A DNA stretch of 64,000 nucleotides from Vibrio maritimus (GTDB taxonomy: Bacteria; Pseudomonadota; Gammaproteobacteria; Enterobacterales; Vibrionaceae), in the NCBI GenBank assembly GCA_000755425.1, contig BBMT01000001.1, forward strand, positions 682,001 through 746,000, given 5' to 3'. Position numbers and translations under genes: made by a program. Below the pieces are notes generated by a model. That model was not told the origin of the DNA. It searched no databases and saw only the letters and a list, made by a program, of their open reading frames with translations. Below are positions 51,229 to 59,543 of the stretch, in pieces (the stretch's first letter is position 1; every line of letters starts with the position of its first letter).

Positions 51229-51862
51229 AGACGACAAGAATCTAGCTGATGGCCTATTGGTAAGTTTGGAACTAGCGGGTTATAACGTCCTGCACGCCGA
51301 GCTTATTTCTCAGGTCGAACAGTATTGGGAACAAGCAGACTTGGTAATTCTCGACAGACAACTTCCTGATGGTGACTCTGTAGAGCACCTTGCGGGTTGG
51401 AAGCAAACCAAAGATGTTCCAGTTATTTTGCTCACTGCACTGGTGACCGTTAAAGATAAAGTAACCGGTCTTGATGCGGGCGCAAACGACTACCTAACAA
51501 AACCATTTGCAGAAGCAGAGCTATTTGCACGTATTCGTGCTCAGCTTCGTGCTCCGGAAGCAGATGCTGAAGATGCATCAAAAGTTGTAACAGAAAGCCT
51601 TGTCATTGACAAAGCTACTCGTGAAGTGAACTACAAAGGTGAATTGATTACGCTAACACGTACTGAGTTCGACCTACTGTTATTCTTAGCTAGCAACTTA
51701 GGTCGAGTGTTTACTCGTGATGAACTACTTGACCACGTATGGGGTTATAACCATTTCCCAACAACTCGAACCGTTGATACACACGTACTTCAACTTCGTC
51801 AAAAGCTTCCTGGTTTGGAAATTGAAACACTTCGCGGTGTTGGCTACAAAATGAAGGGCTAA
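51203..51862 (+). CDS. vxrB: Response regulator VxrB-like (OmpR family)
   Basis: The GTG at 51203 overlaps the vxrA end by 26 bases, with GGAG upstream. 219 residues: receiver with LLVEDDKN, phospho-Asp in LVILDRQLPDGD and Lys in YLTKPF, then an OmpR winged helix (LTRTEFDLLLFLASNLGRVFTRDELLDHVWG, TVDTHVLQLRQKLPG). It is the partner of the kinase encoded upstream. Confidence 0.92.
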   Translation: MKQTLLLVEDDKNLADGLLVSLELAGYNVLHAELISQVEQYWEQADLVILDRQLPDGDSVEHLAGWKQTKDVPVILLTALVTVKDKVTGLDAGANDYLTKPFAEAELFARIRAQLRAPEADAEDASKVVTESLVIDKATREVNYKGELITLTRTEFDLLLFLASNLGRVFTRDELLDHVWGYNHFPTTRTVDTHVLQLRQKLPGLEIETLRGVGYKMKG

Positions 51863-52739
51863 TGGTTAACGCACGTAAACTTGCAATCATAGCGTTACTG
51901 TCGGCATCAACATCTGTTGGTGCCGATTGGTTTGAGGGAACCTCAACCATTTCTCAAGCGCATAAGCATTTACTTAATAATGACCTGGAATCTATGTTCC
52001 AATCATTGGTTGAAGAGTGGCAACAGCAGCCAAGTAAAAGCATAAGATCGCATATAAATAAGTTGTTTCTACAATCACTAAGTGTCGATTGTGGTAAAGG
52101 CTATTCATCGCAGCCGTTACCTGACTGGGTAGAAAATGTCGTCGTCAAACAACAAACTATCCAAAGTCCAGGTCGTGATACCTATCTCTCAACGATTGAA
52201 TTGGATTCTAACAAAGTAGTATCGGAAATCAGTCTTAAACGTTGGGTTGATAAACGCGTCTCCAATGACAGCGAGTTCTATATTAACGGGAGCAGTGACG
52301 GTGTCACTGATGTTGCAACTTACGGTATTCGTTATAATCTAGCTTCTCCGTTAGAAGTCGGGCTTTATCGGTTAGATGTTTCTTTAGTTAATGGAGACAG
52401 TTGGAGTCAATGGCTGATATTGACTAATCAACCGTTAAAACAAACGGTTAGATGGTCATCGAAAGACAAGTGGCAAGTAGAAAAGAACGCACTCCTTAAT
52501 CCATATTGTCCGTTACCAAACTTGAAGTTGGGCTTTTTGACTATATCGATGGCAAATACACGCAAGTATGGGGGCAGGAATATGAATCTGACTACCCAAC
52601 AACACTCGACACAAAAGGTATAGCACCGGATCGTTATGTATTAGCGGTTTCTATGAAGCAAAGTCGCTGGCAAGGCCCAATACGGTTTGAGCGTGCACAA
52701 ATCATCAACAAGACCTTTGATGTCTCTGCTGATGAGTAG
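51862..52739 (+). CDS. vxrC: VxrC-like DUF2861 periplasmic protein (one frameshift)
   Basis: The ATG overlaps the vxrB stop (TAATG). Signal peptide ends STSVGA; WFEGTSTISQAHKHLLNNDLESMF starts the DUF2861 domain. The frame closes at 52623, while another frame gives SVTKLEVGLFDYIDGKYTQVWG to 52739; one T missing at 52509 joins them (NPYCSVTKLEVG), about 293 residues. DUF2861 proteins are confined to vibrios and encoded with VxrAB; they probably act in the periplasm, perhaps on the kinase sensor. Confidence 0.82.
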
Positions 52740-52829
52740 CACATTTTCAAACATTTTCTAGTGAACACGCTAAAGTATTTATAATTGACGCCGTTAATAC
52801 CTACACAAAGGACTAATGGCGTTATTTTT

Positions 52830-53964
52830 ATGAAGACAAATCTGAAACCCCTCGTTTTACTATCAGCAACGGCAATGGCCTCTAGCTATACAACCGCTTC
52901 AACACTTGCTATAGACGCTAGAGGTGATGCTATGGGGGGCACGGGTGTTGTTTCAGCTTCATACTTAACCGCACCATTCTACAACCCAGCTCTTACAGCC
53001 ATCTACCGTCGTAATGATGATGCAGGTATGCTCGTTCCAAGCCTAGGTATTAGCTATGACGACCAAGATAATCTATTGGATAAAGTCGATGATGCATTCA
53101 GCGCAGCCGAGCGTGGAGATCCTTTGGCAACACAAGCCGCGCTCCAAGCCTTGTCAGGAACGCAAGCAAAAGTAGACTTTGGCGGTGCTGTTGCATTCGG
53201 CATTCCAAATCGATACATCGCAGCCAATGTTTTTGGCAAAGCATATGTTGAAAATGTGGCGACCCCGGACATTGCATCAGACTCGAGTGACCCTGTCACA
53301 CAAGCGCAAAATACGGCAGTGAAAACTGCGTCAGTTGCGGTGACAGAAATTGGTATCTCACTGGCGAAATACCAGACGTTGTTTGGTCAACACTTTTCAT
53401 TTGGTATATCACCCAAGCTTCAACGCATTTATACCTACACGAGCGTCAACTCGTTGCAAGACTTTAAGTTTGATAACATTCGAGAAGATTCAACGGGCGA
53501 TACGGCGTTTAACTTAGATGCTGGCGCACTGTGGTTTCATGGGCCGTTCCGCGCAGGTATCTCGGCGAAGAATTTGTTCTCTAGAAACATTGATACCAAA
53601 AGTGGTGTCGTCCGAGTCGGAAGTCGAGACGTAGAGTTTGGCTATCAATATCAATTAGAGCCGCTCTATACCGTTGGAGCAGGTTTTGTCGCGGATTATT
53701 TCCAGTTGTCGATTGATTACGACCTGAACAAAAGAGAAAAAATTCACACAGTTTGATGACGATGTGCAAATGCTTCGTGCTGGCATCGAGGTAGACTTAG
53801 TCCGTCAAATTCAGTTAAGGGGAGGGTATCACAAAAATCTCGCCCGTGATTCTGAAGGTACATTAACCGCTGGTATCGGGTTAAGCCCACTCAATCTATT
53901 TGAAATTTCACTTGCGGCAAGTTACACATCTCCCCAAGCGATGGGGCATCAGTCAATTTTCTAG
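52830..53964 (+). CDS. TraF-like (PF13729) outer membrane protein in the vxr locus (one frameshift)
   Basis: Signal peptide (LKPLVLLSATAMASSYTTAS), then the family opening ARGDAMGGTGVVSASYLTAPFYNPAL, also seen in FadL/OmpP1-like barrels. An extra A in the run 53737-53742 breaks the frame; removing it gives NKREKFTQFDDDVQMLRAGIEVDL and a barrel end to 53964, about 378 residues. Although named conjugal transfer protein TraF, there is no conjugation gene nearby; it is the end of the vxr operon (position of vxrD/vxrE). A 5-codon ORF at 52816-52833 ends across its ATG. Confidence 0.78.
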
Positions 53965-54050
53965 CAACCTACTAATCTAAATGACTTGCGCTTAATGTTA
54001 ATTCGTCTATAGTCTCCAATTACTTATGTCCGTAGTAAATGGAGGACTAT

Positions 54051-54206
54051 ATGTTTGATGATTTACCTACACTAAGCCACGAAGAACAACAAGCGGCCGT
54101 CGAAAAAATCCAAGAGCTCATGAAGCAGGGCATCAGTACTGCTCAAGCAATCAAAATAGTAGCGGAAGAAATTCGTGAAGAAATGAGCAATAAAGAAGAC
54201 AAATAA
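54051..54206 (+). CDS. yoaH: YoaH/UPF0181 family protein
   Basis: A 51-residue gene with a strong GGAGG site 6 bases before the ATG. The sequence [20 protein letters not shown] followed by [12 protein letters not shown] matches the YoaH family ([26 protein letters not shown] in E. coli, from memory). Function is unknown. A terminator follows directly. Confidence 0.9.
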   Translation: MFDDLPTLSHEEQQAAVEKIQELMKQGISTAQAIKIVAEEIREEMSNKEDK

Positions 54207-54224
54207 TTGCGAAGTGAATAATCA

Positions 54225-54247
54225 GCCCACCACTCGGTGGCTTTTTT
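54225..54247 (+). terminator. Rho-independent terminator after yoaH
   Basis: GCC-C-ACC pairs with GGTGGC around ACTC with one bulged C, then T6. The bulge may itself be an extra base call. Confidence 0.8.
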
Positions 54248-54855
54248 GTGCCTACAATCCATCTATCGAAAAATTAAATACATCCCATTTTCACCCTTAA
54301 ACTCTTCACAAGTTCACATCAAATGAGAAAAATCATTATTATACAATAAGATATATCAGCATAAAGCTCTGGATTAAAAGCCTTGCGAAACGGCTTTTGT
54401 AATTTAATTACAAGTCGAAATTTACAGATTTGGCCGTCCAGTGTTTTATGCTACATATTATAAAGGGCACGAAGACAGTAGGTGTTTACAAACCTAATTG
54501 CTTTTAATGTATGCTTTCTTGATATTGGTTTAACAACTATTGGCTTTCCTGTCAGGTTATGAGAGCCTTTCCAAGTAAACTCAACAAGCTACGTTGTAAC
54601 GTAATTCGTTAATAACAAGTTATTTGGTTCTTTATTCAGTGTCGGTCAAGTGTTTTAACTTGGTTCAGGAGGGAATGTACGAGTAATTTATTGGATTTAC
54701 ACTTGGTTACAGCGTCACTATTTATAGAAGTCCAACGGAAAGGCCTCTACGTATCGTCGGTTGAAGGTAGATTAGAGGAGTTGTGTGGCTGATTTCAGCA
54801 TCGCCTTGGCCACTCATATAGTTATAAGGTTCAAGCTACTTAAAGCTAAACTAAC
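54248..54855. other. Intergenic region, no gene seen
   Basis: About 600 A+T-rich bases with stops in all frames. One hairpin (AAAAGCC/GGCTTTT, 54376-54398) is visible. Composition is like that of cassette or island DNA. No gene, tRNA or integron site could be supported. Confidence 0.45.
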
Positions 54856-54882
54856 GAATTGAGTTACGGCGTAACTCAATTC
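54856..54882. repeat. 27-bp palindrome at the 3' end of the acetyltransferase gene
   Basis: Perfect 13-bp arms (GAATTGAGTTACG and complement) around one G. The right arm overlaps the stop codon of the minus-strand catB-like gene. It has no U-tract; it may end the mRNA or be a remnant of a recombination site. Confidence 0.55.
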
Positions 54883-55523
54883 TCTTCTGCGATTTCAATT
54901 AAGTCTACAACATCACCTTTGACAAGAATTGGCATAGCAGCTTCGATTTTCTCAATGTCCCAGTCCCACCATGCTATCTTCAATAGAAGCTCTATACTTT
55001 CTTTATCAAACCGACTTTTTACGACTTTCGCGGGATTTCCTACAGCAATGCTGTATGGTGGAATATCTTTAGAAACAACAGATTTTGAACCCACAATTGA
55101 ACCATGACCAATATGAACTCCTGGCATGATTGTCACATCGCATCCTAACCATACGTCATGACCAACAATCGTATCTTTGCAGGCTTTAAACGGATAATCC
55201 GATAGAGGCAGAGATTCCGACCATTCGTCACTGAACACAGCAAAAGGGAATGTCGTGATACCGGCCGTGGCATGGTTTGCATCTGGCATTATAAACTTAA
55301 CACCATTAGCGAAAGCGCAAAACTTGCCAATGTGAAGTGAGTTACCGGAAATACCGAAGTTATACAGTACGTTTTTAGTCAAAAACTCAGTAGGATCATT
55401 AAAGTCACTGTAATAGCTATAATCGCCGGCATGAACATTTGTAACTTCGCTAGATTCTATGAGTGGTTTTAAAAAGACGGTGTTTTTAAAGTCTCGAATG
55501 GGGAACAGTTTGTTTGAATCCAT
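54876..55523 (-). CDS. CatB-type xenobiotic (chloramphenicol) acetyltransferase
   Basis: A 215-residue left-handed beta-helix (hexapeptide-repeat) acetyltransferase. The family landmarks are GDYSYYSDF near residue 34, the catalytic His in MPDANHATAGITTFPF (H84), and GHDVWLGCDVTIMPGVHIGHGSIVGSKSVVSKDIPPYSIAVGNPAK. It uses acetyl-CoA to acetylate hydroxyls of chloramphenicol, streptogramin or similar compounds; resistance needs testing. catB genes in vibrios are common as integron cassettes, but no attC site is evident here. It lies next to the phage attachment site. Confidence 0.85.
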   Translation of the reverse strand: MDSNKLFPIRDFKNTVFLKPLIESSEVTNVHAGDYSYYSDFNDPTEFLTKNVLYNFGISGNSLHIGKFCAFANGVKFIMPDANHATAGITTFPFAVFSDEWSESLPLSDYPFKACKDTIVGHDVWLGCDVTIMPGVHIGHGSIVGSKSVVSKDIPPYSIAVGNPAKVVKSRFDKESIELLLKIAWWDWDIEKIEAAMPILVKGDVVDLIEIAEEN

Positions 55524-55784
55524 TAGCTTTCTCTAACTGACTGGTCTTTAACATTGTACACTAACGGGTTGAACAAACTCCCCAAGAGCGTACTCAAAAT
55601 TGTAGCTAAAGATAATTGGAAGTACATGCACGTTTATCAGAGTTAGGCTGTGTCGTTGCATGAATTAAAAAACGCTCGTAAAGCTGCTAGCACGATTGAA
55701 CTTATCGAGAAGCGTGCGTAATTCATGAAGTAACATTTAATGGTTTCTAAAATTAGATATTACGATGTGGAAACTCTCAATCTC

Positions 55785-55813
55785 ACTGCGCATTATGCCG
55801 CCTTAAGTTAAAT
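55785..55813. other. dif-like XerCD attachment site (left phage junction)
   Basis: ACTGCGCATTA - TGCCGCC - TTAAGTTAAAT. The outer 11-mers match the XerC and XerD arms of Vibrio dif sites (A-G/A-TGCGCATTA and TTATGTTAAAT, from memory) at 10 of 11 each; the central region is 7 bases rather than 6. Filamentous vibriophages integrate by hijacking XerCD at dif, and phage genes begin 40 bases to the right. I read it as attL or attR of the prophage. Confidence 0.75.
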
Positions 55814-55853
55814 AAGTGAGTTTAAGTGCTTTTTTTGGAAGTTTGGTGAATTT

Positions 55854-56282
55854 ATGCGTTTTACTTACAGTCAGTTAGATAACAGCCAAAAACACAAAAG
55901 TGATAGGATTTTTCATTATTTGAGCGTAGAAAGTGTAGCAAAACTATGTTTTAAATCTGTGAAGACGGTCGAAAAATGGAAGTTGACGGGTTGCATACCA
56001 CCCGAGAGCAAAAGGCTAATTCGAAAGCACTTGAGGCTAGAGTTATGTCATAAACCGGAGTGGTTTGGTTTTTATATGGAAGGGGAAAAGTTGAGACTTC
56101 CAACAGGTCAGTTAGTCCAACCTCAGCAGGTTGTACTTGGTTTGGCATTACTTGAACTTGGAATGGAGTCAGAGATGGAAATCGTCAGGAAGCTCAACCG
56201 AATTGTGCGCGTCTTGGAGCACATACGTTTATCAAAAATAGATGCACCACCAAAAGAGACTAGTGGCAAAAGAAATCGGTAG
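55854..56282 (+). CDS. Vpf122-like phage regulator, paralogue 1
   Basis: 142 residues. Core VAKLCFKSVKTVEKWKLTGCIPPESKRLIRKH looks like an HTH, and LPTGQLVQPQQVVLGLALLELG is a second conserved block. The gene at 58398 has the same two blocks (ARLCFVGLAQVKLWDAGETIPPHYKRLMR; IPTGQLVSAQQILTGLALIEI), so the two are diverged paralogues. The family sits on the opposite strand to the structural genes in Vf-type phages and is thought to act as a regulator. Start ATG with GGTGA upstream. The next gene is the NACHT NTPase, 47 bases away. Confidence 0.75.
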   Translation: MRFTYSQLDNSQKHKSDRIFHYLSVESVAKLCFKSVKTVEKWKLTGCIPPESKRLIRKHLRLELCHKPEWFGFYMEGEKLRLPTGQLVQPQQVVLGLALLELGMESEMEIVRKLNRIVRVLEHIRLSKIDAPPKETSGKRNR

Positions 56283-56329
56283 CAAATCGCTTGTTTTGGT
56301 GACGTTAATTGTGACAAACTATTGAATCT

Positions 56330-58204
56330 ATGAACAAATCGGTATTGCAAATGGAACCAGCTACAGCCCTAACGATGGTCGCACTAAAACAAGTAGTGAC
56401 TCAAGTTACTAAAAAGATACTCGATAAACCTTGGAGCAAGGATACTGAATCGGCCAAAGAAGTTTTTCGTCAATTGTCTGAAGATTATGCTGCGACAGTT
56501 TACGTAGAAAAGTACGTAACAAAATTTTTGAAAATGCGTACATTACATAGCGCTGAGTCCGACGTTTATCTTGATGAAATATACTCGCCTTTAACTCTCA
56601 AAGTACAATCTAATGACGACGAGTTTAGTATTGACGATGACGTCACGCTTAGCTTCAGTAGGGTTGTTAATATCATCGGAATCGCAGGCCAAGGAAAAAG
56701 TACAATTCTTAGAAAACTCTTTTTGGAAGAGCTCAAAAAAGGTGAACGGTTCCCATTTATGCTTGAGTTACGTCGCGTAGAAGGAACAGACGTTATAAGC
56801 TATTTGAAGCAACAGCTAATCAATATTGGGCTTTCCTTCGAAGATGGTGATGTGGAAATTCTACTACAATCAAAAAAGATAATATTGTTGTTAGACGGTT
56901 TCGATGAGGTCTCATCCAACTATCGTCAGAAAATGCTTTATGATATTACTCAACTTAAAACTCGTTATAACTGTGATGTCATTGTGACAACTAGACCGGG
57001 CACAGAAATATGTAGTGAAGTTGACATCACAAATTTGAAAGTTAAAAAACTTGAGTTGAATGATATTGTTTCGATTATATCTAAATTAGACAAAAACAAC
57101 GATGTTACAGAATTGCCAGAGATTATCAGTAACAACGTTCAACTCCAGGGTACGTTAGTCAGTCCGATTCTCGTCAACTTGTTGTATGTATGTTACCCAT
57201 ATCTAGATACAGTTCCCGAAAACGTAGTCGATTTCTACGACAAACTATTCATGACTCTTTATAGTCGTCATGACAAGATAAAGAATTTCAATAGAGAAAA
57301 ATATACCAATATCGGAGCAATTGAAGCTAGTAGAATTTTTAGTGCCTTTTGTTTTGATAGTTTAAATAGAGGGGCGTTGGAGTTTTCTGAAGAGTCATTG
57401 CACGATTATATGCAGTCCGCACTAAAGTTAAACCAAAAGGAAACAAGTACGAGTGAGCAAATCGTAAAAGATTTAGTGAATATCACTTGTTTGATTCAAA
57501 AGGATGGGTTTAATAAGTATGTGTTTTTACATAAGTCTATACAAGAATTCCATTCGGCAAAGTTCATTTCAACATTACCACATGAGCATAAAAAAAGATT
57601 TTACTTAAAGTTAGTAGAAAAAATTGATAGGGAAGACAAGTTTGATAACGTGCTGGTTTTTCTTAAGTATATTGATACTAATGATTACAATTCACTGCTT
57701 GTTCTTAACTACTTCAAGAGCAAGAAACTTAATCATCTATGCTCCGAGAGCCAAGATGTCATAATAGACTCAATAATCATTGACATGCTGAAGGAAAAAA
57801 AACTGACATTCGCAATTAAAGGAAGCCAGGCTGACTGTGAAACAATGCAAGTTATTCAGCAGCATAATATCCTGTCAACACTTGGTTTTTTAAAAGACAA
57901 GGCTCGTAGAAACAATCCAGATTATGAAAACGTTCTGTTTAATCATCTTTTCGGCTTTGGTAGTTCTGAACTGACTAGTAATAAACTAACTTCCAAAGAT
58001 CTTATTTCAGTTGGTAAGTTGAGCAAGGGCAAGACTGAGGTAACAGTAAGTGTCTATGACTTCTTAAAACTAAATGGTTCTATTGATACATATTCTCAAC
58101 TCTTGAAAGAAGAAATTATTTCCTTCTACAATGAAATATACAAACCAATTCACAAGAAAAGTGAACAGGTTTCTAGAATCTTAGATATAGATTTTGATAT
58201 GTAA
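56330..58204 (+). CDS. NACHT-domain STAND NTPase (bacterial NLR-like, probable anti-phage defence)
   Basis: 624 residues. After an N-terminal helical region ending in the typical LDEIYSPLTL (81-90) comes a NACHT domain: Walker A GIAGQGKST (117-125), Walker B IILLLDGFDEV (184-194) with the doubled acidic residues of NACHT proteins, sensor VTTRPG (219-224), and the winged-helix end FLHKSIQEFHSAKFIS (399-414), the family's F-x-H-x-S-x-Q-E-F motif. The last 200 residues show no known effector, TM segments or LRR/TPR repeats. bNACHT proteins sense phage and stop infection. The gene is more A+T-rich than the structural module, has its own terminator, and is clearly cargo in the prophage. Confidence 0.9.
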   Translation: MNKSVLQMEPATALTMVALKQVVTQVTKKILDKPWSKDTESAKEVFRQLSEDYAATVYVEKYVTKFLKMRTLHSAESDVYLDEIYSPLTLKVQSNDDEFSIDDDVTLSFSRVVNIIGIAGQGKSTILRKLFLEELKKGERFPFMLELRRVEGTDVISYLKQQLINIGLSFEDGDVEILLQSKKIILLLDGFDEVSSNYRQKMLYDITQLKTRYNCDVIVTTRPGTEICSEVDITNLKVKKLELNDIVSIISKLDKNNDVTELPEIISNNVQLQGTLVSPILVNLLYVCYPYLDTVPENVVDFYDKLFMTLYSRHDKIKNFNREKYTNIGAIEASRIFSAFCFDSLNRGALEFSEESLHDYMQSALKLNQKETSTSEQIVKDLVNITCLIQKDGFNKYVFLHKSIQEFHSAKFISTLPHEHKKRFYLKLVEKIDREDKFDNVLVFLKYIDTNDYNSLLVLNYFKSKKLNHLCSESQDVIIDSIIIDMLKEKKLTFAIKGSQADCETMQVIQQHNILSTLGFLKDKARRNNPDYENVLFNHLFGFGSSELTSNKLTSKDLISVGKLSKGKTEVTVSVYDFLKLNGSIDTYSQLLKEEIISFYNEIYKPIHKKSEQVSRILDIDFDM

Positions 58205-58235
58205 AATTTCAACTTAGAGACGAGATTTATGAATA

Positions 58236-58275
58236 GGGCATCAAATAAATGTATATTCTATTTGGTGTCCTTTTT
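58236..58275 (+). terminator. Rho-independent terminator after the NACHT gene
   Basis: A 12-bp stem with two G-T pairs (GGGCATCAAATA, 58236-58247, with TATTTGGTGTCC, 58259-58270) ends in T5. It separates the cargo transcript from the next regulator gene. Confidence 0.8.
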
Positions 58276-58337
58276 CTAAGTAAAGTTTACCATACGGTTT
58301 TGACAAGCAGTTATATCAGTCGTATTTTTGTAAAAAA

Positions 58338-58352
58338 GTAGAGCAATTCTAC
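58338..58352. promoter_or_regulatory. Possible operator of the Vpf122-like gene
   Basis: GTAGA-GCAAT-TCTAC, a 15-bp interrupted palindrome 46 bases before the start of the regulator at 58398. Position suits autoregulation, but the site is short. Confidence 0.35.
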
Positions 58353-58397
58353 TCTAGTAAAGTTATTTCAGTACTTTTAACAACATGTTAGGTACAT

Positions 58398-58769
58398 ATG
58401 AAATATCTAGATATAACTAACAACTACCTCTTTCGCGAGTTCAATTGTGGTTTGACCCAAGAGCAAACAGCGAGGCTCTGTTTTGTAGGTTTAGCACAGG
58501 TAAAGTTATGGGATGCTGGAGAAACAATACCTCCACATTATAAGCGTTTGATGAGGATGTATTCAAATCGAGAGCTCGGGATTGGAGAATCATGGAAACA
58601 GTTCGAATTTGTAAGCGAAAAGATGAAAATACCCACTGGCCAGCTGGTATCCGCACAACAAATTCTAACCGGATTAGCTCTCATCGAGATCAACTCAGAG
58701 CTTGAAATCAAAACAACAAGTAAGCTGCTCAAGTACGCTAGAGCAATAGCTAACATCAAACAATCATAA
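58398..58769 (+). CDS. Vpf122-like phage regulator, paralogue 2
   Basis: 123 residues, close to the 122 residues of Vpf122 of Vf33-type phages, and on the expected strand between the intergenic region and the left att site. HTH-like block ARLCFVGLAQVKLWDAGETIPPHYKRLMRMY and IPTGQLVSAQQILTGLALIEI. This is probably the native phage copy, because it lies next to the intergenic/origin region; paralogue 1 came with the cargo. ATG with TTAGGT upstream. Confidence 0.78.
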   Translation: MKYLDITNNYLFREFNCGLTQEQTARLCFVGLAQVKLWDAGETIPPHYKRLMRMYSNRELGIGESWKQFEFVSEKMKIPTGQLVSAQQILTGLALIEINSELEIKTTSKLLKYARAIANIKQS

Positions 58770-59152
58770 CTAATTTCGCTCGCTGCTATCTGGGATGTTT
58801 ATTGTGAAGGCTAGGAGAATGGTGGAATTTACCCCCGTAATACAGGTTCGGGGGTTTGACTGTCGCGCGCGCTTGGCCTAGCTCGTCCGCACGCGCGCGA
58901 AGTTCAAACATCTAAGTTCTGTGGATTCCAGTTGGATAACCTGCCTTGATTGTGTGGCAGTATCTGGAAGGCTGGTTTAGCAGAGTGGTGGAGTGGCTAA
59001 CGCTTCTTAGCAAAGGCAACTAACCGCGCCGATCAGCAATGTGCCAAAGATCGATGGAGTCGGGCGGCTTGGTGCCTCGCTTGCACTGCGTGCATTGCTT
59101 CTATCAGCATTCGCTGATTTCCAATACTCCCTTCGGTCGTTGACCATCCGCA
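58770..59152. other. Phage intergenic region with hairpins, probable replication origin/packaging signal
   Basis: No gene. A hairpin ACCCCCG/CGGGGGT (58831-58855) is followed by a large one at 58854-58909 with a GTTTGA/TCAAAC base and an uninterrupted CGCGCGCG stem (58864-58871 with 58892-58899). Smaller hairpins follow (GCA-CTGC-GTGC; TCAGC-ATTC-GCTGA). Filamentous phages keep both strand origins and the packaging hairpin in such a region. Nick site not identified. Confidence 0.6.
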
Positions 59153-59536
59153 TTAGTTAAACAGGGACACTACGTTGTTTTTCCCGTCTAAGTCTTCTTT
59201 ACCATCAGAGAAGTGTTTGGGTTCACCGTTCTCTAACGTGATGAACAGCTTTTGTTCTAGGTATGTGCCGACCACGTAGTGATTCTTAGGGATTTGGTAA
59301 CTGGGCTTTTCTCCTTGGTCATCTTCACAGAGCATGTGTATGTTCGGAAGCTTTACGCGCTGTAGGCCAACTAGGTTTGCGACTTCTATGAAACCGCCAA
59401 ATGGAGCGGATTGGGTGCTGCCTCCTTTGAGTAACGCGCTGATTTTTCCGTCACACTTATCGCTGAGTGACACACTCCCATGTTCATTGATTCTATCGAT
59501 TCGGTAGGATGAATAGACTTGTATTGAACGATACAT
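59153..59536 (-). CDS. Hypothetical phage protein downstream of zot, 127 aa
   Basis: Start ATG at 59536 with TGAGG 8 bases upstream; a TTG 12 bases earlier is less likely. A soluble beta-rich protein (SIQVYSSYRIDRINEHGSVSLSD; FGGFIEVANLVGLQRVKLPNIHML) with no known motif. Its position after zot corresponds to the vpf152 slot of Vf phages. A 36-bp LexA-like palindrome lies just upstream, so it may have its own damage-regulated promoter and take part in lysogenic control. Confidence 0.65.
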   Translation of the reverse strand: MYRSIQVYSSYRIDRINEHGSVSLSDKCDGKISALLKGGSTQSAPFGGFIEVANLVGLQRVKLPNIHMLCEDDQGEKPSYQIPKNHYVVGTYLEQKLFITLENGEPKHFSDGKEDLDGKNNVVSLFN

Positions 59537-59543
59537 AAACAAC

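Noticed and set aside
52830..53964. Conjugation locus suggested by the TraF-like protein
   Set aside because: The family name is misleading: the gene is an outer membrane barrel type in the vxr locus and no other transfer gene is present.
54376..54398. Hairpin AAAAGCC/GGCTTTT as a terminator
   Set aside because: It has no upstream gene to end, since yoaH already has its own terminator at 54225-54247, and its 9-base loop is unremarkable in A+T-rich DNA.
54840..55560. Possible integron cassette with attC around the CatB-like gene
   Set aside because: GTTAG-like strings occur on both sides, but the region after the stop has only a 27-bp palindrome before the next GTTAG, too short for an attC, and the 7-mers do not fit GTTRRRY.
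55651..55722. Short frame SLHELKNARKAASTIELIEKRA before the attachment site
   Set aside because: 23 codons with no ribosome site; it may be a remnant of a disrupted gene, but nothing supports a function.
59135..59155. Second XerCD-like half-site (CCGCATTAGTTAAAC)
   Set aside because: The two half-motifs abut with no central region and overlap the end of a coding frame; it is probably chance.
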